Positions 16,475 through 26,126 of a stretch of DNA of 56,688 bases are shown here, piece by piece. Position numbers and translations under genes: made by a program. The notes below the pieces were generated by a model, which did not search any database, was not told the origin of the DNA, and worked only from the letters and a program-made list of their open reading frames with translations. Source of the DNA: an uncultured Desulfotomaculum sp. GTDB lineage: Bacteria > Bacillota > Desulfotomaculia > Desulfotomaculales > Desulfotomaculaceae. The stretch spans positions 1 to 56,688 of the forward strand of contig CAMKDG010000002.1 in the NCBI GenBank assembly GCA_946411205.1, given 5' to 3'. Each line of letters opens with the position of its first letter. Position 1 is the first letter of the stretch.

Positions 16475-16729
16475 ATGGGTGGCGGACCTAATTTAAACTA
16501 TCACCGTTCTGATTCTCCCCCGGACTGTTATGAAGAAATCTGTTATGGTTCTCGGGGTAAAGCCTGTTTGCGCTATGGCTGTACCCCGTCCTGTGTAGCT
16601 TGTGCTTATTCTCGGCCCAAAAACATACCTGCCTGCTTTGAGAGCTTGCCCGGTTTTCCGGATGATTGTGTATCGCCCCATTTTGTTGCGGCCTGTAAGA
16701 AGTTTTGCAAATATGCACAAATTACCTAG
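16475..16729 (+). CDS. 84-residue cysteine-rich protein
   Basis: Ten cysteines in 84 residues (positions about 18, 23, 31, 36, 40, 43, 54, 65, 74 and 78), spaced as CYEEIC, CLRYGCTPSCVAC and CKKFC. There is no signal peptide or membrane segment. Spacing suggests metal or Fe-S binding, but no family is recognised. TTAGGAGGT lies seven bases before the ATG. It follows the small membrane gene and is convergent with yraN. Confidence 0.6.
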   Translation: MGGGPNLNYHRSDSPPDCYEEICYGSRGKACLRYGCTPSCVACAYSRPKNIPACFESLPGFPDDCVSPHFVAACKKFCKYAQIT

Positions 16730-16748
16730 TCAATTAGAAAAATTTTAT

Positions 16749-17117
16749 TCAAAAAGCATTTTTAATGTGACGAAGCGCTTTTTTCTCCCCGTTAGGAGTA
16801 AACTCTACGGCTATCACGTCAAATCTGCAAGGACCGTCGGCAAGCTTAGGACGGGTCAGCAAGTATTGCTGAGCCAACATCCTAAGCTTATACTGTTTCC
16901 TCTGGGTTATACTCTCTTCTGGCAGACCGTGACTATTGCCAGCCCGGGAGCGTACCTCCACAAAAACCAGCGTACCACCTTCGTCCTTGGCTATAAGATC
17001 TAATTCTCCGATGCGGCAGCGGTAATTCCTTTCCAGAATCCGCCAGCCCAAACCCTGGAGATATCTTGCTGCCTCTTCTTCCCCTCTGCTTCCCAAACCC
17101 TTTCTATAGAAAGTCAC
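16749..17117 (-). CDS. yraN: YraN/UPF0102 family nuclease-fold protein
   Basis: 122 residues with the family signature: LGSRGEEEAARYLQGLGW, NYRCRIGELDLIAKD (E and D of the PD-(D/E)XK core), TLVFVEVRSRAG (ExK-like ExR) and a C-terminal RFDVIAVEF. Length is normal for UPF0102. Members are predicted Holliday-junction-resolvase-like nucleases; the physiological role is not settled. It is often near rnhB in Firmicutes; here rnhB lies 14 kb away with the nuo operon between. Confidence 0.88.
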   Translation of the reverse strand: MTFYRKGLGSRGEEEAARYLQGLGWRILERNYRCRIGELDLIAKDEGGTLVFVEVRSRAGNSHGLPEESITQRKQYKLRMLAQQYLLTRPKLADGPCRFDVIAVEFTPNGEKKALRHIKNAF

Positions 17118-17209
17118 CTCAAAGACCCCTTTGTTTTTTTATCATTGGGTTTCTCTCATTCCTTTCACTTTTCCTTTGAGCTTCTCCCGCAACCTTAGAA
17201 AAACAGAAA

Positions 17210-17250
17210 AAAATCTCCCGTCACATCTAACAACGGGAGATTTTCCTTAC
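17210..17250 (-). terminator. intrinsic terminator of the nuo operon
   Basis: Perfect 11-bp stem AAAATCTCCCG / CGGGAGATTTT with a 13-base loop. On the minus strand it is followed by T-rich sequence, 10 bases after the nuoN stop. Confidence 0.85.
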
Positions 17251-17253
17251 CGC

Positions 17254-18684
17254 TTATTTCAAGAAAAAGGAGATAGCTGCACTGTTGGCCACTTCCGAGA
17301 GCGGGTTGGGGTAAATACCCAGGAAGATGGTAGCCACCATGGTAATAATTAAAGTAATGTTGGCTGCACTGCCCATTTCAATCGGAGCCGGATCTTTGGG
17401 GTCATCCCGAAACATCACCAGAACTACCCGGAGGTAATAATAAACCGAGATCATACTCATAATCAGTCCGAGATAAACCAACCACAGATAGCCGGATACG
17501 ACCGTACTAAATAGATAGAACTTACCCACAAAACCCGCCAGAGGTGGAATACCCGCCATGGAAAGTAGACAAATCAGCATAACCGCCGCTGCCAAAGGTG
17601 CTCTTTGCACCAAGCCAGCGTAGTCGGCAATTTCGTCACTCTTAATTTTGTTGTAAACCACTGCCACCACCGTAAAGGCTCCCACCGTGGCAAAAATATA
17701 AAGGAAGGAATAAAACATCACAGCTTTAACTCCTGCCGGGCTGGCCGTCACCAGCCCCACCAGGAGATAACCGGCCTGGGCAATACTGGAATACGCCAGC
17801 ATTCTTTTGATATTGGTCTGGGGAATAGCCACCAGATTGCCAATTATCATACTAAGAGCCGCCAGAACTGCCACCAGTATATCCCAGTGCTGATGAACTC
17901 CGGCGAGGCCAGCCACAAACAATCTTAATAACGCGGCAAAGGAGACCGCCTTGGAACCTACTGCCAGGAAGGCCGTGACCGGGGTGGGTGCTCCTTCATA
18001 AACATCCGGTGACCACATATGGAAAGGCACCGCAGACACTTTAAAGCCTAACCCTGCTACCAGCATCACCATTCCTGCGATGAGTATGGGGCTGGCCTGC
18101 CCTTGCAAAGTAGCATGGGCAACATCTAGGATAACAATCGTTCCGGTGGCTGCATAGATCAAACTGAAACCATACAAAATCACCGCGGAAGATAAGCCTG
18201 CCTGTAGGAGATATTTAATACCCGCCTCCAAAGACTTGCCATCTTGAGAGCGAAAGGCTACCAAGATGATAAAGGAGATCGTCATTAATTCTATGCCTAG
18301 ATACAGGGAAATAAAGTCCCCAGCCGAGGCAATTACCATCATCCCCAGCGTAGCAAAAACAATGGTGGAATAGTATTCAAAGTGATTGCCCAAATGCTCA
18401 TCAACATACCGCAGGGAACCCAAAATAACCAAAATAGCTGTGCTGAGACAGAGAATTTTAAAGAACATGGCGTAGCGATCCACCAAGTACATACCGTTTA
18501 ACAGCACCCCTTGTTGATCCCAATTGAGCACTGTCAGACCCAACACTGCCAGCAAACCAAAGAGAGCAAAGGCACCGATACCCCGTCGAGATCGGGAGGG
18601 AACCACTAGGCCCAACACAAAGGTAGCTAAACCCAGGATAAACATACTTAGTTCAGTGGTTAAAAGCGAGAAATCAAAATGCAT
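17254..18684 (-). CDS. nuoN: NADH-quinone oxidoreductase subunit N
   Basis: 476 residues, about 14 transmembrane helices, antiporter-like subunit of complex I. The key proton-channel lysine is present in GLGFKVSAVPFHMW, and the TM5 Glu in YLGIELMTIS. It forms the membrane-arm module together with NuoL and NuoM. It is the last gene of the operon and starts directly where nuoM ends. Normal family length. Confidence 0.95.
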   Translation of the reverse strand: MHFDFSLLTTELSMFILGLATFVLGLVVPSRSRRGIGAFALFGLLAVLGLTVLNWDQQGVLLNGMYLVDRYAMFFKILCLSTAILVILGSLRYVDEHLGNHFEYYSTIVFATLGMMVIASAGDFISLYLGIELMTISFIILVAFRSQDGKSLEAGIKYLLQAGLSSAVILYGFSLIYAATGTIVILDVAHATLQGQASPILIAGMVMLVAGLGFKVSAVPFHMWSPDVYEGAPTPVTAFLAVGSKAVSFAALLRLFVAGLAGVHQHWDILVAVLAALSMIIGNLVAIPQTNIKRMLAYSSIAQAGYLLVGLVTASPAGVKAVMFYSFLYIFATVGAFTVVAVVYNKIKSDEIADYAGLVQRAPLAAAVMLICLLSMAGIPPLAGFVGKFYLFSTVVSGYLWLVYLGLIMSMISVYYYLRVVLVMFRDDPKDPAPIEMGSAANITLIITMVATIFLGIYPNPLSEVANSAAISFFLK

Positions 18685-20199
18685 CTATCTCCCCCCTATC
18701 TGCAGGGTTTCCTGAATATGGGCCAGGATTGGTGCTACACCGCTGTTGACCATATCAAAGAGCAATGAAGGGAGAAGTCCCCCAATGACCAATACACCGC
18801 CCAACACTATCAGTGGTACCAGTTCTGCTCCTCGTAAATCCTTTACCTGACGGTACTCCTCCCTGGCTGGACCAAACAACGTATTGGCTCCGGCACGCAG
18901 GACGTATAGAGCGGTAATGATAATCCCGGCAATGGCTAAAACGGCCAGCCAACCAAAGACTCGGAAGGATTCCACAAAGATGGTAAACTCCGGTACAAAG
19001 CTAATTAAACCAGGTAATCCCAGGGATGCCATCCCTGCCATCATAAAGCCTACAGAGAGCCTTGGTGCCTGGTGCGACAGTCCTCCCAGGTCCGGAATCC
19101 AGCGAGTGTGGGTTTTTTCATAGATGAACCCGATCATGGAAAAGAACAGAGCCGCCATCACGCCGTGCGCGAACATGTTGGCTACCGCACCGTTAACCCC
19201 GATCACTCCCAGGGAGGCTACCCCCAGTAAGACATATCCCATGTGAGAGACCGAAGAATACCCCACAACATACTTCAAATCCTTTTGGGCTAGCGCCCCC
19301 ATTGCTGCGTAAGCCACCCCAATCACACCCAGTACCGCGATATAGGGTGCCCAAAACTTAGCTCCCAGGGGTAATACATAAATGGCGATGCGGATTAAAC
19401 CGTAACCGCCGATCTTTTTCAGCACCCCGGCATGAATCATCGATACCGCAGTGGGAGCACCCGCATAACCATCCGGTGACCAAGAGTGCAGCGGCCACAT
19501 GGAAAGTAAGGAACCAAACCCAATCAACATTAAGCCAAACATATAAATCTGAAAATCCTCTGGGAAGGGCACCCGGGCCAACCCCTCAAAGCTCATATTC
19601 GCTTGGCCGGTAATCAGAACCGACTGGATAAAGGTAGCAATCACGCCCACCAGTAAAAAGGCTGAACCAATGAGCAAATAGATGGTTAATTTCATCCCGG
19701 CATATTCCTTGGTCACCCGTTTGGAGCTACCCCAAATAATCACCATAATATAGATGGGAATAACCACCACTTCATAAAACAGCAGGAAGATAAAAAGATC
19801 CTGCGCAATAAAGGTTCCCATGACACCCGCAATTAAAATGAGCAAGTAAATCATTAGTTCCTTGGCCCTGTGAGTGACATTCCAGGAGGCGAATACGGCG
19901 GTAAAACCAATGAGGTTGGTTAAGAGCAGCATGGGTAAACTCAGACCATCCACTGCCATGAAATAAGTAACCCCTAAGTCTTTAATCCAGGGTACGGGGC
20001 CTCCAAAATCAACCCATTGTAATCCACCCACGGACTGATCATAGCCAAAGTAAACATAGAGACTTAGCAGTAAGGCTGCTCCGGTTCCAATGGCTGCAAT
20101 CCATTTACAAAGTTTTTCTTCTTCTTTAGGTACAAAGACAATGACCAGAGCCGCTACTATGGGAGCCAGCAGGGTTATGGTTAGGATCGGTAAGCTCAT
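18685..20199 (-). CDS. nuoM: NADH-quinone oxidoreductase subunit M
   Basis: 504 residues, about 14 transmembrane helices. The TM5 glutamate is present (LLFYEVVVIPIY, Glu143), and the TM8 lysine pair in GVLKKIGGYG (261-262). The TM7 lysine, which in Escherichia coli sits five residues before the P-L-H-x-W motif, is a leucine here (GFGSLLSMWPLHSW, Leu231). nuoM overlaps nuoL by 4 bases and abuts nuoN. Except for that residue it is a typical antiporter-like subunit that should translocate one proton per cycle. Confidence 0.94.
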   Translation of the reverse strand: MSLPILTITLLAPIVAALVIVFVPKEEEKLCKWIAAIGTGAALLLSLYVYFGYDQSVGGLQWVDFGGPVPWIKDLGVTYFMAVDGLSLPMLLLTNLIGFTAVFASWNVTHRAKELMIYLLILIAGVMGTFIAQDLFIFLLFYEVVVIPIYIMVIIWGSSKRVTKEYAGMKLTIYLLIGSAFLLVGVIATFIQSVLITGQANMSFEGLARVPFPEDFQIYMFGLMLIGFGSLLSMWPLHSWSPDGYAGAPTAVSMIHAGVLKKIGGYGLIRIAIYVLPLGAKFWAPYIAVLGVIGVAYAAMGALAQKDLKYVVGYSSVSHMGYVLLGVASLGVIGVNGAVANMFAHGVMAALFFSMIGFIYEKTHTRWIPDLGGLSHQAPRLSVGFMMAGMASLGLPGLISFVPEFTIFVESFRVFGWLAVLAIAGIIITALYVLRAGANTLFGPAREEYRQVKDLRGAELVPLIVLGGVLVIGGLLPSLLFDMVNSGVAPILAHIQETLQIGGR

Positions 20200-22133
20200 G
20201 ACTGTACACCTCCCATACTACCGGCTAAGGTGGGATTACCAAAGGCTAACACCACAGTAATCACCAGCAGCGCCAGGAAAAACACCAGTGCATAAGTTTG
20301 AATTTTCCCGGTGTGGAAATAACGCAGCCCCTGACCGGACAGTTTCGTAGCACCTGCCAACCCATTCACCAGATTGTCTACCACATGAATGTCAAACCAG
20401 TAGAATACTGCGGCACTGGCATCCACTACCTTCCTGGTAAACCATTGGTACAGTTCATCGATATAGTATTTGTGATAGGATAACTTGTAAAGGGGCTGGT
20501 ATCGCTCGGCCAACTGTTTGGCCAACTTCTTTTCTTCATCCTGATAATATAACCGATAGGCTAGGCCAATCCCGGTTACGGCCAGGGCCACGGAGAAGAT
20601 CATCAGGCCGTAACTTGGTTCCCCATGATGGGGGTGTCCAAAGTGAATCCATTTACCCCAAACATTGGCCCAAGGTGTACCGACCAAACCACCTACCGCA
20701 GACAGCACTGCCAACACCAGTAAAGGAAAGGTCATACTTAGGGGTGATTCATGGGGATGATTCTCTGGCTTCTCCTTACCAAAGAAAGTCAGGAAAATCA
20801 TGCGCCACATATAAAAGGCGGTCAGCAAAGCTGTAAAGGAGGCCAGGAAAAACAGTAGATATCCTAAAGCATGACCCTGTTTGGCATACTCCAGTGTCAC
20901 CACTAATATTTCATCCTTGGACCAAAACCCAGCAAAGGGTGGAATCCCGGCAATCGCCAAGCCACCAATGACAAAAGTCCAGCCGGTAATCGGCATCTTC
21001 TTGATCAGCCCGCCCATTTGCCAGACATCGGCTTTATCGTGCAAAGCATGTAACACCGAGCCGGCCCCTAAGAACATCAAAGCTTTAAAGAAGGCGTGGG
21101 TCCATAGATGGAACATGCCGGCGGAGAGACTGCCTACCCCTAAGGCCAGCATCATATAACCTAATTGGGATACCGTAGAGTACGCTAAAATACGTTTAAT
21201 CTCCCGCTGGGTAATAGCAATGGTTGCCGCAAAGATCGCGGTAAAGGCACCGATAAAGGCTATTACCTCGGCCGCCCCAGGCACTTCCGAAAAGAGGAAC
21301 AAGGTGCGACCCACCAAGTACACCCCAGCTACCACCATGGTAGCCGCGTGAATCAGGGCCGATACCGGCGTGGGGCCTTCCATGGCGTCCGGCAGCCACA
21401 CGTGGAGTGGGAACTGACCAGACTTACCAATGGGTCCGATAAATACCAAAATGGCAATGAGCGTTAAAAGCCCTAGGGAGATACCATATTGTTCGTAATG
21501 GGGCACCCTCTCAGCTAAGCCTGCCAAATCTAACGTACCAAAAATAATTTGCAAAAACAGCAGACCCAACAACATACCAAAGTCACCAATTCTGGTGGTC
21601 ATAAAGGCCTTTTTCGCTGCCTCCCGGGCAGAAATCTTAAAGGTGTAGAAACCGATTAACAGGAAGGAACATAGTCCCACCAGTTCCCACAGGATAAACA
21701 TTTGCAGTAAATTGCTGGAAATGACCAAACCCAACATGGAAGCTGCAAAAAGCGACAGATAAGAGAAAAACACTGAATATTGCGGGTCTCCATGCATATA
21801 GCCGGTGGAATAGATTTGGATAAGAGTCGCCACCATGGATACCATAAACAACATCATGGCCGATGTAGGATCAAGCATAACCCCCACATCCACAGTAAAG
21901 CCTTCCATACCAAACCACCGGAGGGAATAAATTAGAGGTTTTTCTATAAATCCTGGATTTGTAAACACCCCATAGGCGATGAACGAGGCCAAAACAAAAG
22001 AAGAAAACATCGCTGCAATCGAAACCGCTCCGCTAAGTTTAGGCCAGGGCCTTGTGAGAAAAACAATAATCACAAAGGCTAACGCCGGCAACAGGGGCAC
22101 TAACCAGGCATGCGTTAAAGCAAAATCAACCAT
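20196..22133 (-). CDS. nuoL: NADH-quinone oxidoreductase subunit L
   Basis: 645 residues, the distal antiporter-like subunit of the complex I membrane arm. Conserved features: LWELVGLCSFLLIGFY (TM5 Glu), GPIGKSGQFPLHVWLPDAMEG (TM7 Lys), PVSALIHAATMVVAGVYL, THAFFKALMFLGAGSV (TM12 Lys), and the C-terminal long amphipathic helix region followed by a final helix. Overlaps nuoM by 4 bases; 27 bases after nuoK. Confidence 0.95.
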   Translation of the reverse strand: MVDFALTHAWLVPLLPALAFVIIVFLTRPWPKLSGAVSIAAMFSSFVLASFIAYGVFTNPGFIEKPLIYSLRWFGMEGFTVDVGVMLDPTSAMMLFMVSMVATLIQIYSTGYMHGDPQYSVFFSYLSLFAASMLGLVISSNLLQMFILWELVGLCSFLLIGFYTFKISAREAAKKAFMTTRIGDFGMLLGLLFLQIIFGTLDLAGLAERVPHYEQYGISLGLLTLIAILVFIGPIGKSGQFPLHVWLPDAMEGPTPVSALIHAATMVVAGVYLVGRTLFLFSEVPGAAEVIAFIGAFTAIFAATIAITQREIKRILAYSTVSQLGYMMLALGVGSLSAGMFHLWTHAFFKALMFLGAGSVLHALHDKADVWQMGGLIKKMPITGWTFVIGGLAIAGIPPFAGFWSKDEILVVTLEYAKQGHALGYLLFFLASFTALLTAFYMWRMIFLTFFGKEKPENHPHESPLSMTFPLLVLAVLSAVGGLVGTPWANVWGKWIHFGHPHHGEPSYGLMIFSVALAVTGIGLAYRLYYQDEEKKLAKQLAERYQPLYKLSYHKYYIDELYQWFTRKVVDASAAVFYWFDIHVVDNLVNGLAGATKLSGQGLRYFHTGKIQTYALVFFLALLVITVVLAFGNPTLAGSMGGVQS

Positions 22134-22160
22134 TCCTTACACCTTCCTTCCGGCCTGTGA

Positions 22161-22478
22161 TTACCATTTCATCCAGTTGAAATCGTCCAAATCCACGGTG
22201 TGGCGATTGCGATAAATCGCAATGATGATAGCCAAGCCTAATCCCACTTCGGCGGCTGCCACGGTAATCACAAAGATGGCGAAAATTTGCCCAATAAAGG
22301 CCTCTGGGGTGAGAAACTTATTAATCGCCACCAGGTTTATATTGACAGCTGTCAGCATAATTTCAATCGAGATTAAGACCGCAATGGCATTTTTCCTGGA
22401 CAGTGCACCATATAATCCAATGGCGAAAAGGGCGGCACTGAGCACCATAAAATAAGAGGGATTAAGAGCCGTTCCCAT
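22161..22478 (-). CDS. nuoK: NADH-quinone oxidoreductase subunit K
   Basis: 105 residues, three transmembrane helices. The two membrane glutamates of the family are present in LISIEIMLTAVN and AAAEVGLGLAI. The start overlaps the end of nuoJ by 17 bases, as is common in nuo operons. Part of the E-channel of the proton pathway. Confidence 0.94.
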   Translation of the reverse strand: MGTALNPSYFMVLSAALFAIGLYGALSRKNAIAVLISIEIMLTAVNINLVAINKFLTPEAFIGQIFAIFVITVAAAEVGLGLAIIIAIYRNRHTVDLDDFNWMKW

Positions 22479-22980
22479 TGGCCTTCACCTCCTTTACCAA
22501 CAACAGGGCACCCGTTAGGGCGACCGTTAATAAAATGGCTGCTACTTCAAAGGGAATGACAAAATCATTTAGTAAAATAGGAGCCAGGGCTTGCACCGTT
22601 TGTGCCGGAACCTCTTGTCCTGAAACAACCAACTGTGACTTGGCGGTTAGCCAACCAATCACGATAAAGAGACCTCCCACCAACGGTGCTGCTAGCTTAA
22701 AACGCCAATTGATGGGGTTAGAGTGTTCCATATTGGGCCTTTGTACCAGCATCACGCCAAAAACAAGCATGATACAAACCGCACCGGCATAAACCAGTAC
22801 CTGCACTGCCGCCACAAAGTCCGCGTTTAAAAGCAGAAAGGTACCTGCCACTCCGATAAACATAACAATTAGCCAAAGAACACTATGCACTAAGTTTCTT
22901 AGGGTAACCACCAGCAAAGCAGAACCAAGTATCATCCCAGCCAAGAGAACAAAAGCCAGTAAACTGTAAACATTGTCCAT
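22462..22980 (-). CDS. nuoJ: NADH-quinone oxidoreductase subunit J
   Basis: 172 residues, five transmembrane helices. The family core LLNADFVAAVQVLVYAGAVC, with the TM3 pi-bulge region YAGAVCIMLVFGVML, is intact. A Gln/Val-rich loop (about 105-125) separates the last helices. It lies 4 bases after nuoI and overlaps nuoK. Confidence 0.93.
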   Translation of the reverse strand: MDNVYSLLAFVLLAGMILGSALLVVTLRNLVHSVLWLIVMFIGVAGTFLLLNADFVAAVQVLVYAGAVCIMLVFGVMLVQRPNMEHSNPINWRFKLAAPLVGGLFIVIGWLTAKSQLVVSGQEVPAQTVQALAPILLNDFVIPFEVAAILLTVALTGALLLVKEVKANGNGS

Positions 22981-22983
22981 CTT

Positions 22984-23493
22984 TTAGGTTCCCTCCTTGT
23001 CTGCTATTTCTGGTTTTAAGGTAGCCTCTTGTGCCGCCTTGGCGGCCTCCGCAGCAGCTTTTTCTGCTGCCGCTTTACGAATTTCTTCTTTCTTTTGCTC
23101 TACTTGTTCTGGCTTAACAAATTTGATTTTAATATCCGGACGGTTATACTGCGTTAATTCAAAGTCCTTGCTGAATTTAATAGCATCCTTGGGGCAAGCC
23201 TCCTGACAAAGACCGCAGAAAAGGCAATATTGCTGGTCAAAATCATAACGGGTAACTACCTTTTTCTTATCCACCGCTTCCGTTTCCAGCTTAATTACTT
23301 TGTTGGGGCAGGCATTGACACACATATTACAGGCAATACATTTATCATAGTAAAATTCCGGTTTGCCATAAAAACGGTCCGGTAGGGGTAAACGTTGCTC
23401 AGGATACTGCACAGTAACTTTGGGCTTGAAGAAGCGCTTTAAGGTTATCCCCAGTCCCTTCAACAATCCTTTGCCTTTCACTTGCATCACCAT
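22984..23493 (-). CDS. nuoI: NADH-quinone oxidoreductase subunit I (two 4Fe-4S ferredoxin)
   Basis: 169 residues. Two [4Fe-4S] motifs, CIACNMCVNACPNKVI and CLFCGLCQEACPKDAI, carry clusters N6a and N6b, which relay electrons to NuoB. The last about 35 residues form an Ala/Glu/Lys-rich helix (KKEEIRKAAAEKAAAEAAKA) not needed for cluster binding. It overlaps the end of nuoH by 7 bases. Since NuoEFG are missing, this subunit or a bound ferredoxin is the likely electron entry (inference). Confidence 0.94.
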   Translation of the reverse strand: MVMQVKGKGLLKGLGITLKRFFKPKVTVQYPEQRLPLPDRFYGKPEFYYDKCIACNMCVNACPNKVIKLETEAVDKKKVVTRYDFDQQYCLFCGLCQEACPKDAIKFSKDFELTQYNRPDIKIKFVKPEQVEQKKEEIRKAAAEKAAAEAAKAAQEATLKPEIADKEGT

Positions 23494-24536
23494 CCTAAAG
23501 AGTGGTACAGATATTTACCAATGCCGGTAACAAAAATATTGGCAATTGAAAGAGGCACCAGTACCTTCCACCCAAATTCCATTAATTGGTCTACTCTAAC
23601 CCTCGGATAGGTCCAACGGAACCACATGAACAAGAAAATCATCAGATACACTTTGAGCAAAAACCAGATCCAGGAGGGAATAAAGGTGAGACCAAAGGGC
23701 GCCAACCAGCCTCCTAAAAACAATGTTGTGGCCATCACTGAGACCAACACCACATTGGCATATTCCGCCAGAAAGAACATAGCGAAACCCATCCCGCTGT
23801 ATTCTGTAAAGGGTCCACAAATAATTTCCGATTCACCTTCTACCAAGTCAAAGGGTGCACGGTTCGTCTCTGCCACCGCAGCAATAAGATAAATCAAAAA
23901 GCCCAGGGGCTGGAGAAAAATAAACCAGACATTTTCCTGTGCGTGAATAATGTCACTCATATTGAGTGTGCCCGTAAGAATGATCACGCCAACGATGGAT
24001 AAGATTAAAGGCATTTCATAACTGACCATCTGAGCCACCACCCGCATACTACCAATAAGGGAGTACTTGTTGTTAGAGGCCCAACCAGCCAGCCAGATAA
24101 TTACGGTGGATAAAGAAGCTATGGCTAAAAAATAGTAAACACCAATGTTCATATCGATGGCGACCATGCCCTTACCAAAGGGTGCCACAGCAAATACCGC
24201 TAAAGGTGGCATAAAGATTAAAATCGGTCCCAACAAAAATAACTTTTTGTCTGCATCCTTGGGAATAATGAATTCCTTACTGATCAGCTTTCCAATATCA
24301 GCGGTGGTTTGCAATAATCCCATGGGTCCTACCCGGTTAGGACCTATCCGGCACTGCATATAGGCAGAAACCTTTCTTTCCATATATACCAGCCAGAGGG
24401 CGCTGACGAGAATATACACCAGGATGGCACCTAATTTTAAAAACATTACCAAGAAATCAGTTGCCCATTCGGACAGTCCGCCCGATCCCAGCAGGGATCT
24501 GATGCCCGCTGCCATACTGACAAACAGGTTCTCCAT
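23487..24536 (-). CDS. nuoH: NADH-quinone oxidoreductase subunit H
   Basis: 349 residues, eight transmembrane helices. Signature stretches: YMERKVSAYMQCRIGPNRVG, MVSYEMPLILSIVG, AAVAETNRAPFDLVEGESEI and EYSGMGFAMFFLAEY, which form the quinone cavity and E-channel. An N-terminal extension of about 20 residues precedes the first helix. Between nuoD (22 bases) and nuoI (overlap). Confidence 0.95.
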   Translation of the reverse strand: MENLFVSMAAGIRSLLGSGGLSEWATDFLVMFLKLGAILVYILVSALWLVYMERKVSAYMQCRIGPNRVGPMGLLQTTADIGKLISKEFIIPKDADKKLFLLGPILIFMPPLAVFAVAPFGKGMVAIDMNIGVYYFLAIASLSTVIIWLAGWASNNKYSLIGSMRVVAQMVSYEMPLILSIVGVIILTGTLNMSDIIHAQENVWFIFLQPLGFLIYLIAAVAETNRAPFDLVEGESEIICGPFTEYSGMGFAMFFLAEYANVVLVSVMATTLFLGGWLAPFGLTFIPSWIWFLLKVYLMIFLFMWFRWTYPRVRVDQLMEFGWKVLVPLSIANIFVTGIGKYLYHSLGW

Positions 24537-24557
24537 CTTGCCTCACTCCCAACTTAT

Positions 24558-25658
24558 CTAGGCGTCAACTTCTCCCAGAACGATATCAATGCTCCCTAGA
24601 ATGGCGATGGCATCTGCTATTTTCCAGCCTTTTAACATCTCATCCAAGTAACCTAAGTTAACAAAGGAGGGGCGTCGAAAGTGGACCCGATAGGGATTGG
24701 TGCTGCCATCACTCACTACATAGGTTCCCATAATTCCCTTGGAGCTTTCAATTTCAGCATAGGCCTCACCAGCTGCAGGCTTGATCACTTTGGGGACTTT
24801 TCCCTTAATAGGACCTTCCGGTAATTGATCCAAGGCTTGGCGAATAATTTTAGCCGATTGCTCCATTTCTAACAGGCGCAAGTAGTAACGCTCGAAACAA
24901 TCTCCCTTGCTACCCACTGGTACTTCAAAATCAAACCGATCATATACACTGTAGGGTCTGGCCTTCCGCAAATCATAGTTTACCCCGGAAGCCCGCAATA
25001 CCGGCCCGGAAAGGCTCATTTCAATGGCTTTTTCAGCCGATATGATCGCTACATTTTGGGTTCTCGCCTGGAATATTTCATTCCCTGTAATTAAGCCGTT
25101 ATATTCATCAAGGGCTGCTGGGAAGTAGTCTAAAAACTGGCGACACTTATCAATAAATCCATCCGGTATATCATCGGCTACACCACCCACCCGCATATAA
25201 CTAGGGGTCAGACGGGCACCACTGATCATTTCAAATAAGTCCATGATATCTTCCCGATCCCGGAAGGTATAAATAAAGCCGGTCAATCCGCCAACATCTG
25301 CTGCATAAGCTCCGGTAGCCACCAGGTGGCTGGCCATACGAGCAAGCTCTCCGACAATCACCCGAATATACTCCGCGCGTTCCGGTACTTCTACATTCAT
25401 CAATTTTTCCACAGCATGGACATAACCCCAGTTCATCAGCATCCCGGCCAAATAATCAAGCCGATCGGTATAGGGAATAACCTGGGTGTAGGTTCTAGAC
25501 TCAGCAATTTTTTCGATACCCCGGTGCAGATAGCCAGGTATTGGTACCGCTTTAACCACTGTTTCACCGTCCAGGGTTAAAAGAATTCTAAATACGCCGT
25601 GGGTACTGGGGTGCTGTGGCCCTAGGTTTAATAAAAATTCTTCCGTCTTAAAAGTCAA
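24558..25658 (-). CDS. nuoD: NADH-quinone oxidoreductase subunit D
   Basis: 366 residues, the 49-kDa subunit related to the large subunit of NiFe hydrogenases. Visible are [20 protein letters not shown] (quinone-binding His), [17 protein letters not shown] and [11 protein letters not shown]. The hydrogenase cysteines are absent, as in all complex I. Separate from nuoC (no CD fusion). Confidence 0.95.
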   Translation of the reverse strand: MTFKTEEFLLNLGPQHPSTHGVFRILLTLDGETVVKAVPIPGYLHRGIEKIAESRTYTQVIPYTDRLDYLAGMLMNWGYVHAVEKLMNVEVPERAEYIRVIVGELARMASHLVATGAYAADVGGLTGFIYTFRDREDIMDLFEMISGARLTPSYMRVGGVADDIPDGFIDKCRQFLDYFPAALDEYNGLITGNEIFQARTQNVAIISAEKAIEMSLSGPVLRASGVNYDLRKARPYSVYDRFDFEVPVGSKGDCFERYYLRLLEMEQSAKIIRQALDQLPEGPIKGKVPKVIKPAAGEAYAEIESSKGIMGTYVVSDGSTNPYRVHFRRPSFVNLGYLDEMLKGWKIADAIAILGSIDIVLGEVDA

Positions 25659-25679
25659 GCTTTCTCACCTCTTTCCTGG

Positions 25680-26126
25680 CTATGACTCCCTACCGCCTTC
25701 CCACTGATAATCCTTACGCAGGGGATGTCCTTCCCACTGGTCATCCAGCAATATTCTTCTTAAATCGGGATGTCCCTCAAAGGTAACGCCCAGGAGATCA
25801 TAAACCTCTCGTTCCTGCCAGATGGCACCACCCCAAATTGGTACCATAGAGGGTACCACTGGGTTATGCCGGTCTAGCCTGGTTTTTATGTGTAGCATAT
25901 GCGGCTGTTCAACAATACTAACGTTATAAACAACTTCGAAGTAATCTCGATAATCCACACCGGTTACATTGGTAAGGTAGTTAAAGTGATAGTTTTCTTT
26001 GATCTCCCGCATGAAAGCCACTAATTGATCTACCGCCACGGTAATACTCCCGGATTCAGCAACCTCGATACTTGGGTACCGCGTCTTTAATTCTTCAATA
26101 ATCTCCTCAAGGGGTTTGGGGTTCAT
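25680..26126 (-). CDS. nuoC: NADH-quinone oxidoreductase subunit C
   Basis: 148 residues, the 30-kDa subunit. The family signature is the C-terminal block [20 protein letters not shown] followed by [18 protein letters not shown]. Slightly short compared with fused NuoCD, normal for stand-alone Firmicute NuoC. Overlaps nuoB by 20 bases. Confidence 0.93.
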   Translation of the reverse strand: MNPKPLEEIIEELKTRYPSIEVAESGSITVAVDQLVAFMREIKENYHFNYLTNVTGVDYRDYFEVVYNVSIVEQPHMLHIKTRLDRHNPVVPSMVPIWGGAIWQEREVYDLLGVTFEGHPDLRRILLDDQWEGHPLRKDYQWEGGRES

